This document shows, piece by piece, positions 43,457-52,128 of a stretch of DNA of 64,000 bases. Source of the stretch: CAVREM01 sp963728825 (GTDB lineage: Bacteria; Acidobacteriota; Vicinamibacteria; Vicinamibacterales; CAVVIG01); the NCBI GenBank assembly GCA_963728825.1, contig CAVSLA010000001.1:310001-374000 (forward strand), written 5' to 3'. The position numbers and the translations under genes are program-made. Each line of letters begins with the position of its first letter. Position 1 is the first letter of the stretch. Below the pieces are notes generated by a model that was given only the letters and a program-made list of their open reading frames with translations, was not told the origin of the DNA and made no database searches.

Positions 43457-44105
43457 TTGGCGTTGAAGAGCGCAGGAACTGAGGGATGTCGCGGACGCTG
43501 CTCAGAACGGCCGCGGCGCCCTTGAAGTGCTGCTGCAACGTCAGTCCACTGGGCACGATCACACAGCGGATGCCCGCCTGCGTCGCCGCTTCCAGGCCGC
43601 GTTCCGAATCTTCGATCGCCACACAGGCCCCAGGCTCGACGCCGCTCCGCTCGATCGCCATGACGTATGGATCGGGACAGGGTTTGGTCCTCGAACAGTC
43701 GTCGGCGGTAATCACGAAGTCGAAATATCGGAGCAGACCGGTCTCCCGGTGAATCAGCTCGAAGTGATCGCGGCGCGAGCTCGTGACGATGCCCATGACA
43801 TAGTGGCCATGGAGACCCGCCAGTGTGTCGGCAACGCCGGCCAGCAGCCGGGGTGCCTCCTGGATCAGCTCGCCGTAGACGATGTTGCGCTCTTCCTTCA
43901 ATTGCTGGATGCGGACCGCCGCGACGCCGCGTTGCTCGGCCAGATGCCAGGCGCCCTTTCCCTGAGCGAGAAACAGCTCGCGGTAGTGCGCTTCGGTCAG
44001 ATCGACCCCGACCGAGGCGAGCACGCGGCGCGTCGCCTCGAAGTAGAGATGCTCCGTCTCGACCAGGACGCCATCGTTGTCCCAGAAGATGGCCGCCACA
44101 CTCAT
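43434..44105 (-). CDS. HAD-superfamily phosphatase, beta-phosphoglucomutase-like
   Basis: HAD motif I is IFWDNDGVLVETEHLYFEAT (nucleophile Asp and general acid/base Asp), motif II VTSSRRDHFELI, motif III TKPCPDPYVMAIERSG and motif IV AIEDSERGLEAATQAG, with a helical C1 cap between I and II. This is subfamily IA, which includes phosphoglycolate phosphatases and beta-phosphoglucomutases; the substrate is not evident. The last residues, NPQILKS, are translated from the octamer array, suggesting that the original stop was lost or moved. The ATG at 44105 overlaps the stop of the upstream gene (ATGA). Confidence 0.87.
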   Translation of the reverse strand: MSVAAIFWDNDGVLVETEHLYFEATRRVLASVGVDLTEAHYRELFLAQGKGAWHLAEQRGVAAVRIQQLKEERNIVYGELIQEAPRLLAGVADTLAGLHGHYVMGIVTSSRRDHFELIHRETGLLRYFDFVITADDCSRTKPCPDPYVMAIERSGVEPGACVAIEDSERGLEAATQAGIRCVIVPSGLTLQQHFKGAAAVLSSVRDIPQFLRSSTPNPQILKS

Positions 44106-45034
44106 CGCGCGAGCATCGCGTAGAACGTGAGGCTGGCCTCGGTGGTCGTGGCGCCGGGGATGGAGCCATGTTCGGAGGTCGTATAGAAGCCTCGACTGTC
44201 GGCCGCGAACGCGATGGCTTCGCCCTGCGCTTCGGGCACCAGCGGCAGCGTCTGACCCGGTTGCGATAGCAGCGTGACCAGGCTCATCGACGCATCCGGA
44301 CGGCTCCAGTACGAAGCGGCGAGCGCCGGCGGCGTGCCCGCGTCGATGGTGTTCGAGTAGCGCCGGATGAGGACCTGCAGGCCGTCCGGGGAGATAGCGG
44401 CGCCGGTCGTACCGGTCGTGCTGAACCGGCCGACGCGCACCAGCGGGTTCGTGGTGCGCTCCCTGGGCGAGACCGCACGATACAGACGGTTCCCGTCGCG
44501 CTCCCGCTTGCTGACGACGTAGAAGTCGCCGGTCAGGGGATCGACCATGAACCCTTCCGCATCGCGCGGGCCGTCGTCGTAGACGAAGTCGTACGGTGTC
44601 ACGACCGACAGCGTCTCGATGACGGGCGACGGCTTGTTCGCGACGGCGGGCTCCCTGACGCGATACACACGGACGGAAGCGCGGCGTGCCGTGTTGTCGC
44701 CGATGTCGGCGAGGTAGAGATAGCTTCCGCCGTCCGCCGCTGGTCCGATCGCCATGTCTTCCCAGTCCACTGCCGTCGCGCCGGCGAGCGTGTAGGTTCC
44801 GAGCAAGGCGCCCGAGCGACCAAAGGCATAGGCGCGGGGCCGGTCGCCGGAGTCGTTGTGAACCCAGAAGACGCCGGGATTCGTCCGACTCTCCGCCAAC
44901 CCTGAAACCTCGTCCAGAAACGTGGGAAGCTTCGCGACTTCGACGCCATCGGCGAATGATGCGGCTCGGACGAGCGCCGACCCGACGAACAACGCCGCGG
45001 CGATCGCCCAGCCACGTGATCGGCCGACTCTCAT
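44102..45034 (-). CDS. Exported beta-propeller-like protein
   Basis: A signal peptide (GWAIAAALFVGSALVRAASF) precedes ~285 residues of repeated four-stranded blades: DEVSGLAESRTNPGVFWVHN, DSGDRPRAYAFGRSGALLGT, AVDWEDMAIGPAADGGSYLY, LADIGDNTARRASVRVYRV and DAEGFMVDPLTGDFYVVSKR. The pattern resembles SdiA-regulated/phytase-like and NHL-type propellers found outside the cytoplasm. No catalytic residues can be named. The start codon overlaps the stop of the aminotransferase gene (ATGA at 45031-45034), and the stop overlaps the HAD start in the same way, so the three genes form a tightly coupled operon. Confidence 0.75.
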   Translation of the reverse strand: MRVGRSRGWAIAAALFVGSALVRAASFADGVEVAKLPTFLDEVSGLAESRTNPGVFWVHNDSGDRPRAYAFGRSGALLGTYTLAGATAVDWEDMAIGPAADGGSYLYLADIGDNTARRASVRVYRVREPAVANKPSPVIETLSVVTPYDFVYDDGPRDAEGFMVDPLTGDFYVVSKRERDGNRLYRAVSPRERTTNPLVRVGRFSTTGTTGAAISPDGLQVLIRRYSNTIDAGTPPALAASYWSRPDASMSLVTLLSQPGQTLPLVPEAQGEAIAFAADSRGFYTTSEHGSIPGATTTEASLTFYAMLAR

Positions 45035-45619
45035 CGAGGCGTGGATCCTTCCAGGATGGCGCGCAGTCCGTTGACGAGTCGGCCGATGCCTTCGGTGACG
45101 GTCTCTTTCTGCAGCGCGCCGTAGGCGACCCGCAGGTAACACCCGTCGGTCATCCCGAAGGCCGACCCCGGAATCACGGCGACCTTGTGCTCGCGAATCA
45201 GCCGCTCGGCAAGGACCATCGGATCGATCGCCGTCGCCACCTTCAGCAAACAGTAGAAGGCGCCGTCAGCAGCCGGCACATGGGCGAGCGGCGCCAGCGC
45301 CGCCAGCCGTGACAGCACGACCTCGCGGATTTCCGCCAGCTCGCGGATGTGCGGCGCGCAGTAGGCGCGGCCGACGTTCATGGCGGCGACCGCCGCCAGC
45401 TGGGAAGCGACCATCGGGCAGATGAGAATCGTATCCTGACTCTTCATCATGCCAGCCTCGAGGTGACGGGGATAGACCGCATAGCCGATGCGCCAACCGG
45501 CAAAGCCGTAGGCCTTCGAGAGCGAGTAGAGCGACACCGTGTGAGACGCGGCCTCCGCAAACGATCCAGGGGACACGTGCCGGGCGCTGCCATAGGTGAA
45601 ATATTCGTACGCTTCGTCG
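45031..45619 (-). CDS. PLP-dependent aminotransferase, C-terminal part (frameshifted)
   Basis: This frame holds the catalytic lysine segment of a fold-type I aminotransferase: DEAYEYFTYGSARHVSPGSF, TVSLYSLSKAYGFAGWRIGY with the PLP lysine in SLSKAYG, and the C-terminal arginine region DGCYLRVAYG. It lacks a real start: the first ATG in frame (45576) falls after the essential DEAY motif. It continues the frame at 45620-46222 once a single base is removed. The gene's stop overlaps the start of the beta-propeller gene. Confidence 0.82.
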
Positions 45620-46222
45620 CGAGAAGTGATAGATGCCGCGGTCGCGGCACAGCGCGTTCACCGCGCGCAGGCTGCGCTCCTGCAGCACCGCACCGCTCGG
45701 ATTGTTCGGGGAGATCGTCACGATCGCGCGGGTCCGCGCCGTGATCGCCGCGGCGATCGCGTCGACGTTCAGTTGATACCGATCGTCGGTCGGCACACGT
45801 ATCGCCCGGCAGCCGGCCATCTCGATCGCCATCTCGTGATTGAAATAGAACGGGACGGGCAGAATGACCTCATCGCCCGGCACCGTGGTCGCCATCACGG
45901 CGTGCATGAACGCCATGTTGCCGCCAGCGGTCACCATGACGTTGCTGCCCGCCGACAGATCGATGCCGTTTTCCGACGCCAGCTTGACGGCGATCCGCTG
46001 ACGCAGCGCGGGCAGCCCGGCGACCGCCTGATATTCGTGCGTCGCCGCGCTGCCGAGCGCCGAGCGAACCGCGTCGATCGCGGCCGGGGGCGGGCCGTAG
46101 TGGACCACGCCCTGGCCGAGCGAAATCGTGTCAGGCGTCTGACGAATCCATTCGCCAACCACCGCCACGATCGGTGCCTGGATCGCCTCCATGCGGCTGA
46201 CGATGTGAACCGCTTTATCCAT
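45620..46222 (-). CDS. PLP-dependent aminotransferase, N-terminal part (frameshifted)
   Basis: From ATG 46222 the frame reads the N-terminal arm and large domain of a class I/II aminotransferase: WIRQTPDTISLGQGVVHYGP, ATHEYQAVAGLPALRQRIAV, VMVTAGGNMAFMHAVMATTV, DEVILPVPFYFNHEMAIEMA and IVTISPNNPSGAVLQERSLR. After DRGIYHFS the sequence turns to nonsense (RRSVRIFHLWQR). Dropping one base near 45617-45624 restores HFSDEAYEYFTYG; the repaired gene would have 397 codons, the family's usual size. The substrate could be an aromatic or branched-chain amino acid and cannot be fixed. Confidence 0.82.
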
Positions 46223-46257
46223 TTGTGTATGAGGAGGTGCTGACCTATTCTCTCTTA

Positions 46258-48927
46258 ATGGCCGTTCGCGCCCAGTCCGGACGTGCGCCGCGCGCCGCGC
46301 TCATCATCGTGGCCGCGGCAGTGTGTCTTGGCACCATCGCCGGAGGGCTCGACGCGGCTGGAGCGCTGCAGCCGCCCGACCAGTTTATCGGGTTCAAGGT
46401 CGGCGCCGACAACCAGCTCGCGCGCTGGGACAAGATCGTCGAGTACATGAAGCTGGCGGCTTCGTCGTCGGATCGCGTCCGCGTGCAGGAGCTCGGACCG
46501 TCGACCAACGGCCACCCGTTCATCAGCGTGCTCGTCGGCAGCGCCGACACCATCAAGAACCTCGAGCGATACCGACAGCTGGCACGGCGGGTCTACTTCC
46601 GCAACGGCATGCCCGGCGTCCGCGAACGCGAGGAGATCTTCCGTCAGGGCAAGGCCGTCGTGCTCATCACCGCCGGAGTGCATTCGACCGAGGTCGGTCC
46701 GACCCAGGCGACGCTCGAGCTCGTCCACCGCCTGGCGACCGATGACTCGACCGCCACGAGAAAGATCCTGGACAACGTCCTGCTGGTTCTGGTGCCGAGC
46801 GCGAATCCGGACGGTCACGTGATGATCGCCGACTGGTTCTCGCGCAATCTCGGAACACCGTTCGAGGTCAGCCCGCTGCCGCAGCTCTACCACCGCTATG
46901 CCGGCCACGATCTGAATCGCGACATGTACATGCTCACGCAGAAAGAGAGCCAGTACATCGCCCGACTGGCCTGGCAGGACTGGCTGCCGACGGTCTGGCT
47001 CGATCAGCATCAGATGAACAGCAACGGCGCGCGGATGTTCGTGATGCCGGCCGCCGATCCGATCAATCCCAACGTGCATCCGCTGATCTACCGGTGGAAC
47101 GGCATCCTGGGCCAGTCGCAGGCGGCGGCGCTCGAGGCGGCCGGCAAGGAAGGGATCATCTACAACTCGACCTACACCAACTTCTGGCAGGGGCCGCTCG
47201 CCTGGAGCGGCTGGTGGCACAACCAGATTGGTCTGCTCACCGAGATCGCCAGTGCCCGCATCGCGGCGCCGATCGATCAGCTGCGCGCCAGCGTCGGACA
47301 GCCCGGGCCGCCCACCGGACGGGGCGGCGCGCCGCGCTTCGACTCTGCGCCGCTGCTTCCGCCGTCCGATATCACGCCGCGAACCGAGTATCCGCGCCCC
47401 TGGATGGGCGGCCGCTGGACACTCCGCGACATCATGGACTACAGCCTGATCTCGACCTATGCCCTGCTCGAGACAGTCGCCGATCGACGCGAGACGATCC
47501 TGCGGAACATCTTCGAAATCAATCGGCAGACGGTCGAGGAGCGCCGGCGGACCGATCCGACCGCCATCCTCATTGCACCCGACGAGCAGCACGACCCGCG
47601 CGAGGTTGGACACCTGCTCGGACGGCTGCGCATGGCGGGTGTCGACGTGTATCGCGCGGACGGGCCGATCGAATCGGAGCGGCGACGCTACGTCGCCGGC
47701 ACCTACGTGATCCCGATGGCGCAGGTCTTCGGACGCTACGCCAAGGACCTGCTCGAACCGCAGAGTTACCCCGAGGTCCGGCGCGCCCCGAACGCTCCGG
47801 TCGAGCCGCCCTATGACGTGACGGCGTGGTCGCTCGGGATGCTGCTCGGCGTCAACGCCGATTTCATCCACTCGCCGCTGCCGGCCGATGTCCGGATGTC
47901 GCTCATCTCCGGTCCGCCGGCGACCGACGGAGCGGTGACCGGCAGCGGACCGCAGTTCACCTTCGAGTACGCCGGCGCGGACAGCGCTATTGCCGTCAAT
48001 CGGTTGCTCAAGGCGGGCGCCCGCGTGGAATTCGATCGCGAGTCGCGCATCGCCGTCAGCCGCGTCGAGCGTCCGGCCGTCGATGAGGTCGCCCGCGAGT
48101 TCGGCCTGCAGGTGACTGCGGCGGAGCGGGCGGCGGAAAGCGCTGGCACCGAGCCGCCGCTGGCCGTGACGCGTGCACCGCGCGTGGCGGTCTACTCGCC
48201 CTGGACGGGCGGCAACATGGACGAGGGGTGGACGCGCTGGGTGCTCGAGCGATACGAGTTTGAGCCCACCAGCGTCGACAACGAAACGATTCGCCGGGGG
48301 AACCTGCGGCAGCGGTTCGACGTCCTGATCCTGCCCGACCAGCTGCCGCGCGAAATCCTCGACGGCTACTCGGCGGAAACGGTACGCCCTGAGTACCGCG
48401 GCGGCATCGGTGAGCCCGGCGTCGAGGCGATCGCGCGATTCATCGCCGATGGCGGGACGCTCCTCGCATTGGGTGCCGCATCCGATCTCGCCATCGATCG
48501 ACTGCCGATTCCGGTCCGCAACCTCAAACGCGCCCTGCGGCGCGAGCAGCATTACGCCCCGGGGACGATCGTCAACGTGCAGGCGGATCCCTCGCATCCG
48601 CTTTCACAGGGCCTCGCCGCGGAGACCTTCGCCTTCTACACCAACAGCCCGTTCTTCGCGCCGATCGAAGGCTTCACGTCCTACAAAACTACCGTCGCCG
48701 CCCGGTTCGCCGCGGTCAACGTCGTCGCCTCAGGCTGGCTGCAGGGGGAGGAACTGATGGCCGGACGGGCCGCGGTCATCGCGATCGACATGAATCCCGG
48801 CCGGGTCGTGCTGTTCGGCATCCGGCCGCAGCATCGCGGTCAGACTCACGCGACGTTTCCGCTGCTCTTCAACGCCCTCTACCAGGCGGCGGCCGACGCC
48901 GGACCGGCAAGGACCACCGATCAGTAA
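46258..48927 (+). CDS. Secreted M14-type zinc carboxypeptidase, large form
   Basis: The 889-residue protein begins with a signal peptide (ALIIVAAAVCLGTIAGG). The M14 site is complete: HSTEVG supplies His142 and Glu145, NPDG and HDLNRD give the substrate-binding region, and WLDQHQMNS gives His251; LLTEIASARIA is a candidate for the catalytic Glu. The ~500 C-terminal residues include a glutamine-amidotransferase-like Rossmann domain (RVAVYSPWTGGNMDEGWTRW, FDVLILPDQLPREILDGYS, FIADGGTLLALGAASDLAID). This large architecture recurs in secreted acidobacterial peptidases. AGGAGG at 46232 is ~20 bp from the ATG, so a GTG at 46225 or 46237 remains possible. Confidence 0.86.
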   Translation: MAVRAQSGRAPRAALIIVAAAVCLGTIAGGLDAAGALQPPDQFIGFKVGADNQLARWDKIVEYMKLAASSSDRVRVQELGPSTNGHPFISVLVGSADTIKNLERYRQLARRVYFRNGMPGVREREEIFRQGKAVVLITAGVHSTEVGPTQATLELVHRLATDDSTATRKILDNVLLVLVPSANPDGHVMIADWFSRNLGTPFEVSPLPQLYHRYAGHDLNRDMYMLTQKESQYIARLAWQDWLPTVWLDQHQMNSNGARMFVMPAADPINPNVHPLIYRWNGILGQSQAAALEAAGKEGIIYNSTYTNFWQGPLAWSGWWHNQIGLLTEIASARIAAPIDQLRASVGQPGPPTGRGGAPRFDSAPLLPPSDITPRTEYPRPWMGGRWTLRDIMDYSLISTYALLETVADRRETILRNIFEINRQTVEERRRTDPTAILIAPDEQHDPREVGHLLGRLRMAGVDVYRADGPIESERRRYVAGTYVIPMAQVFGRYAKDLLEPQSYPEVRRAPNAPVEPPYDVTAWSLGMLLGVNADFIHSPLPADVRMSLISGPPATDGAVTGSGPQFTFEYAGADSAIAVNRLLKAGARVEFDRESRIAVSRVERPAVDEVAREFGLQVTAAERAAESAGTEPPLAVTRAPRVAVYSPWTGGNMDEGWTRWVLERYEFEPTSVDNETIRRGNLRQRFDVLILPDQLPREILDGYSAETVRPEYRGGIGEPGVEAIARFIADGGTLLALGAASDLAIDRLPIPVRNLKRALRREQHYAPGTIVNVQADPSHPLSQGLAAETFAFYTNSPFFAPIEGFTSYKTTVAARFAAVNVVASGWLQGEELMAGRAAVIAIDMNPGRVVLFGIRPQHRGQTHATFPLLFNALYQAAADAGPARTTDQ

Positions 48928-49428
48928 GTGATCCGCATCTTCGTCACCGGCGGCACCTTCGACAAGCAGTACAACGAGCTCGCCGGCACGCTCACGTTCA
49001 AAGATACGCACCTGTCCGAGATGCTGCGGCTGGGTCGGTCGCGGATCGAGGTGTCGATCACCACGCTGATGATGATCGACAGCCTCGAGATGACCGATCG
49101 AGATCGCGCGCAGATCGTCCAGGGCTGTCGGAACGCGGCCGAGAATCGCATTCTCATCACGCACGGCACCGACACGATGATCGAGACGGCGCGCGCCATC
49201 GCGGCGGCGCTGCCGGGCGGCGGCAAGACCATTGTTCTGACCGGCGCGATGGTGCCGTATGCGTTCGGCAGCTCGGACGGCCTGTTCAACCTGGGCAGCG
49301 CGCTGTCTTTCGTGCAGGTCCTGCCCGCCGGCGTCTATGTGGCCATGAACGGGCGCTGCTTCGACTGGAATCGCGTGCGCAAGAATCGCGATACAGGGAT
49401 CTTCGAGGAGATCGGTAATAGGAATTAG
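48928..49428 (+). CDS. Single-domain asparaginase-like protein
   Basis: The 166-residue product corresponds to only the N-terminal domain of L-asparaginases: IRIFVTGGTFDKQYNELAGT carries the first catalytic Thr region (TGGTFD) and NRILITHGTDTMIETARAIA the second (HGTDT). The C-terminal domain that closes the full-size dimer is absent, and the gene ends naturally. Short stand-alone forms like this are known, but their activity is not established. The GTG start at 48928 immediately follows the stop of the M14 gene, so the two are translationally linked. The 3' end overlaps the convergent DinB gene by 4 bp. Confidence 0.8.
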   Translation: MIRIFVTGGTFDKQYNELAGTLTFKDTHLSEMLRLGRSRIEVSITTLMMIDSLEMTDRDRAQIVQGCRNAAENRILITHGTDTMIETARAIAAALPGGGKTIVLTGAMVPYAFGSSDGLFNLGSALSFVQVLPAGVYVAMNGRCFDWNRVRKNRDTGIFEEIGNRN

Positions 49429-49898
49429 GAAGTGGGAATGAGTTCGAGCTGTTTCAAGTGGTGAATCTGGTGCCCGGCGAGGGTATGGATGATCCAGTCC
49501 ACGGTGATCGATCCGTATTCGGGGTGTGACATCGCTCGTTCGCGATCGGCGGGTGACAGACCCTCGAACAGGGCGACGTTCATGCGGCTCACGCTGACGA
49601 ACGCGGCGACGGCTTCGGCACCGTTCAGACGCGTCTCGCGAGCCATCCAGGCATCCTGATCGAACGACTGGGCGGCGTAGTCGGGGGTGGCGAGGGCCAT
49701 GCGGACGCGAACGCCGAGCGCCAGCTCGGTCTGCGCGAGGTGCGTAATCACGTGGCGGGCGGTCCACTTGCCGGGTGCGTAGGGCCGCTCAAAGTCATCG
49801 GCCGTCCAGCGCCCGGTCAGCGTCATGAGGTGCGCGGCGCTCTCGCGCATCGCCGCCAGCGGTTCGCGATCGCCCAGATCGGCGGAATAGTTCGCCAT
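49425..49898 (-). CDS. DinB-family four-helix protein
   Basis: The 157-residue protein has the DinB/YfiT histidine triad: HVITHLAQTE in helix 2 and HTLAGHQIHHLKQLE in helix 4, which in the family bind a divalent metal and in some members transfer or conjugate thiols. PYAPGKWTARHVITHLAQ is the common W-S/T-x-x-x-x-x-H start of helix 2. It starts right at the end of the GNAT gene upstream (1 bp apart) and so is probably co-expressed with it. The substrate is unknown. Confidence 0.85.
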   Translation of the reverse strand: MANYSADLGDREPLAAMRESAAHLMTLTGRWTADDFERPYAPGKWTARHVITHLAQTELALGVRVRMALATPDYAAQSFDQDAWMARETRLNGAEAVAAFVSVSRMNVALFEGLSPADRERAMSHPEYGSITVDWIIHTLAGHQIHHLKQLELIPTS

Positions 49899-50498
49899 CT
49901 ATATCCACGCCTGGACCACCGTTTTGGCGCTGCGATGATCGTCGAGAACCTGCGCTGACAGCCGCTTGCTCAAATACACCTTCGACTGTGCGTTGTCGGC
50001 GGTGTTGCGCTCGTACTTGACGACTTCGAAGCGCAGGTGGTCCAGTGTCCCGCGCATCTCGTAGAACTTGTTCTTGGTCTTGACCACGATTTCGTCGAAG
50101 CCCTGCGCGATCGCCCAGAGCTCCTGCTGCTCGGTCAGCGCCCGAAAGTGCCCCTGGCCGCGCCAGTCGCGACGGGTCCCGCCAATCCAGGTGTACAGGA
50201 CGCGCCGGCCGTCGAGTTGGACGTGCCCGGTCAGCCGGGCCACCAGATCGGCCAGCTTCGCGTCGCCGTTCTCGTGGGGGCGGATCTCGTGCGCCACCTT
50301 GAACGAGACCGGGACGACGCTGCCCGGATCGTCGGGCAGCGGGGCGTTGGCGAGCAGGATGAGATGGTCGCGGCCCTGCAATCGGCGGACGATTTCGGCC
50401 GCGGTCTTCTTGCGGGGAAACTCGCCGAAAAACTCCTCGATGTACTGGATCTCGAGCGCTCCCTGTTCCAGCTCGTATTGGGTGATGTGATATTCCAA
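49899..50498 (-). CDS. GNAT-family acetyltransferase
   Basis: The acetyl-CoA-binding motif A is seen in LYTWIGGTRRDWRGQGHFRA with LTEQQELWAIAQGFDEIVVK following; this is the R/Q-x-x-G-x-G/A loop of GNAT enzymes. The N-terminal ~50 residues form an unusual charged arm (IQYIEEFFGEFPRKKTAAEI). The acceptor is not known. The start ATG at 50498 faces a short AT-rich repeat region, and its stop is directly followed by the DinB start on the same strand. Confidence 0.82.
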   Translation of the reverse strand: MEYHITQYELEQGALEIQYIEEFFGEFPRKKTAAEIVRRLQGRDHLILLANAPLPDDPGSVVPVSFKVAHEIRPHENGDAKLADLVARLTGHVQLDGRRVLYTWIGGTRRDWRGQGHFRALTEQQELWAIAQGFDEIVVKTKNKFYEMRGTLDHLRFEVVKYERNTADNAQSKVYLSKRLSAQVLDDHRSAKTVVQAWI

Positions 50499-50520
50499 GG
50501 GCGTAACAGCTTACGCTGAG

Positions 50521-50612
50521 ATTCGAAATTTGCGATTTCAGATTCAAGATTGGCCGATTCGCATACAATCTGCAGCCTTGCGAATCCGCAACCTCAAATC
50601 TTAAATCCGAAA
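50521..50612. repeat. AT-rich imperfect inverted repeats between divergent genes
   Basis: The interval holds GATT-containing short direct repeats on one side and their complements on the other, including GATTCGCA (50555 region) and TGCGAATC as a perfect 8-bp inverted pair around CAATCTGCAGCC. Base composition is clearly lower in GC than the genes around it. It probably includes the promoters of the GNAT and DinB genes. Confidence 0.55.
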
Positions 50613-50643
50613 CGCGTGAATCCCAAACTTCAGGGAGGGCCTG

Positions 50644-51147
50644 ATGTCCGCTGACCGCGCCGCCACGATCCTCGCCCGGTTCCATACCGCCCAAAACTCG
50701 CTGGTCGGAAGGCTGCGCGAGCTGCCGCCGGAGTCTGCCGAACAGCGTCCCGCACCGGAGGCCTGGAGTGCCGCACAGATCGCCTTTCACGTGGCGACGA
50801 CCAACGAGTGGATCGCCGGCGTGCTCGACGGATCGACGCCGATGGCGCAGCCGGCGCCGCCGGGATTCGCCGAGAGCTTCAATCCGAAAGCGTTGCCCGC
50901 AAAGGTCAAGACCTTTCCGACACTCGAACCGCCCGCCATCGTGAGCGCCGAGGTCGCCCTCGAAAAGCTGCGCGCGAGCGGCCATCGGCTCTCCAAGGCC
51001 ATCGCCGCGTTGACGCTCGAGCGGGGCGGCGGCCAATGCGTCACGCTCCCCTTCGGCACGCTGTCGTTGTTTGAACTGGCCGACTTCACCGCCGCCCACG
51101 TCCTGCGGCACGTCCATCAGATCGAGCGGACCGCCGCACACGCGTAA
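50644..51147 (+). CDS. DinB-family protein (second copy)
   Basis: The 167-residue protein has AWSAAQIAFHVATTNEWIAG in helix 2 and ADFTAAHVLRHVHQIERTAA in helix 4, giving the three metal-binding histidines of the DinB fold. It is only distantly similar to the copy at 49425. Between the conserved helices is a proline-rich loop (PMAQPAPPGFAESFNPKALP). GGAGG lies 7 bp before the ATG. It may act as a metal-dependent thiol transferase or hydrolase; nothing in the context decides. A long hairpin follows its stop. Confidence 0.84.
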   Translation: MSADRAATILARFHTAQNSLVGRLRELPPESAEQRPAPEAWSAAQIAFHVATTNEWIAGVLDGSTPMAQPAPPGFAESFNPKALPAKVKTFPTLEPPAIVSAEVALEKLRASGHRLSKAIAALTLERGGGQCVTLPFGTLSLFELADFTAAHVLRHVHQIERTAAHA

Positions 51148-51176
51148 CGGGTCACCCCATAGATCTGGTCCACGGC

Positions 51177-51213
51177 ATGCATCAGGTTTCCATCGCCAGG
51201 GAACCTGATGCAT
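51177..51213 (+). promoter_or_regulatory. Hairpin covering the start of the BACON lipoprotein gene
   Basis: ATGCATCAGGTT (51177-51188) pairs perfectly with AACCTGATGCAT (51202-51213). With one U-G pair the RNA stem extends to 15 bp around a 7-nt loop. The AGGG that could bind the ribosome and the ATG at 51208 both lie in the right arm. It could block initiation or terminate transcription of the DinB gene. Confidence 0.6.
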
Positions 51214-52128
51214 ATCGTGGCTCGTCTGTTCGGGGCGGCGGTACTCGCGAGTGTTGCCGCAGCCTGCACGAGCGCGTCGACGTCAGTTGCTGCGCCCTCA
51301 TCGGACAAGTGTCAGACCGGCGCCACCAATCAGACCTCCTCGTTTCCACACAGCGGCGGCTCCGGGTCGGTCAAGGTCGACGCGACGCGCGACTGCACCT
51401 GGTCGATCAGCGCTGACGCGCCATGGATCGCCATCGCCGGCGAGCGGAGCGGGCAAGGCGAGGCGGTCGTCGGTTACACGGTTTCGGAAAATCCGCTCCC
51501 ATCCCCGCGAACCGGAGCGCTCCTGCTCGACGGCCAGCGTCTGCCGCTGAGCCAGGCGGCAGCGCCATGTGTCTTTACCCTCAATCCCTCTGAAGCGGCG
51601 ATCGGCGCCGCCGGCGGGAGCGTGGCAACCGCCCTGACCACGCTCACTGGCTGTCCGTGGACGGCGGCAAGCAATGCCTCGTGGATCGGCCTCTCCGGGG
51701 ACTCGAGCGGCAGCGCCAGCGCAACCATTCGCTTGAATGTTGCGCCCAATGCCGGCGCGCCCCGCGATGGTGCGGTCTCCATCGCCGGACGAGCCTTCGT
51801 CATCCGCCAGGCGGGAGCCCCCGATCCGCCAGCCACTCCACCACCGTCGCCTGCTCCACCGCCACCTTCCCCTGCTCCTCCGCCCCCGGCGCCGGCGCCG
51901 CCGACCGAGGTTGAATTCGAAGGCACGGTGCTCTTACTCACCGGCAGCTGTCCGAGCGTCTCGTTCTGGGCGGCTGGTCGTTTCGTGATCGCCAACGACA
52001 GGACTGATTTCAAGCATGGCAACTGCCGGGATCTTTCATTTGGCGATCGCGTCAAGGTCAAGGGAACGACGACGGGGGGAGGCCCGGTATACGCCACCAA
52101 AATCGAGTTACAGGATGATGACGACTAG
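51208..52128 (+). CDS. Lipoprotein with two BACON domains and a DUF5666-like end
   Basis: A lipobox (LASVAAAC) predicts lipid anchoring. Two BACON modules follow, at about residues 45-110 (VKVDATRDCTWSISADAPWI, GQGEAVVGYTVSENP) and 125-205 (TALTTLTGCPWTAASNASWI, SATIRLNVAPNAG); they are beta-sandwiches associated with carbohydrate or mucin binding. A Pro-rich linker leads to a small beta-barrel domain (VEFEGTVLLLTGSCPSVSFW, DLSFGDRVKVKGTTTGG) of the DUF5666 kind. A GTG at 51217 is a possible start and would place the gene just after the hairpin instead of inside it. The 3' end overlaps the barrel gene by 14 bp. Confidence 0.8.
   Translation: MHIVARLFGAAVLASVAAACTSASTSVAAPSSDKCQTGATNQTSSFPHSGGSGSVKVDATRDCTWSISADAPWIAIAGERSGQGEAVVGYTVSENPLPSPRTGALLLDGQRLPLSQAAAPCVFTLNPSEAAIGAAGGSVATALTTLTGCPWTAASNASWIGLSGDSSGSASATIRLNVAPNAGAPRDGAVSIAGRAFVIRQAGAPDPPATPPPSPAPPPPSPAPPPPAPAPPTEVEFEGTVLLLTGSCPSVSFWAAGRFVIANDRTDFKHGNCRDLSFGDRVKVKGTTTGGGPVYATKIELQDDDD

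Noticed and set aside
49425..51147. DinB pair as a DNA-damage or defence module
   Set aside because: Only the metal-binding histidine pattern is shared and the context (GNAT, asparaginase, lipoprotein) gives no link to DNA repair or phage defence.
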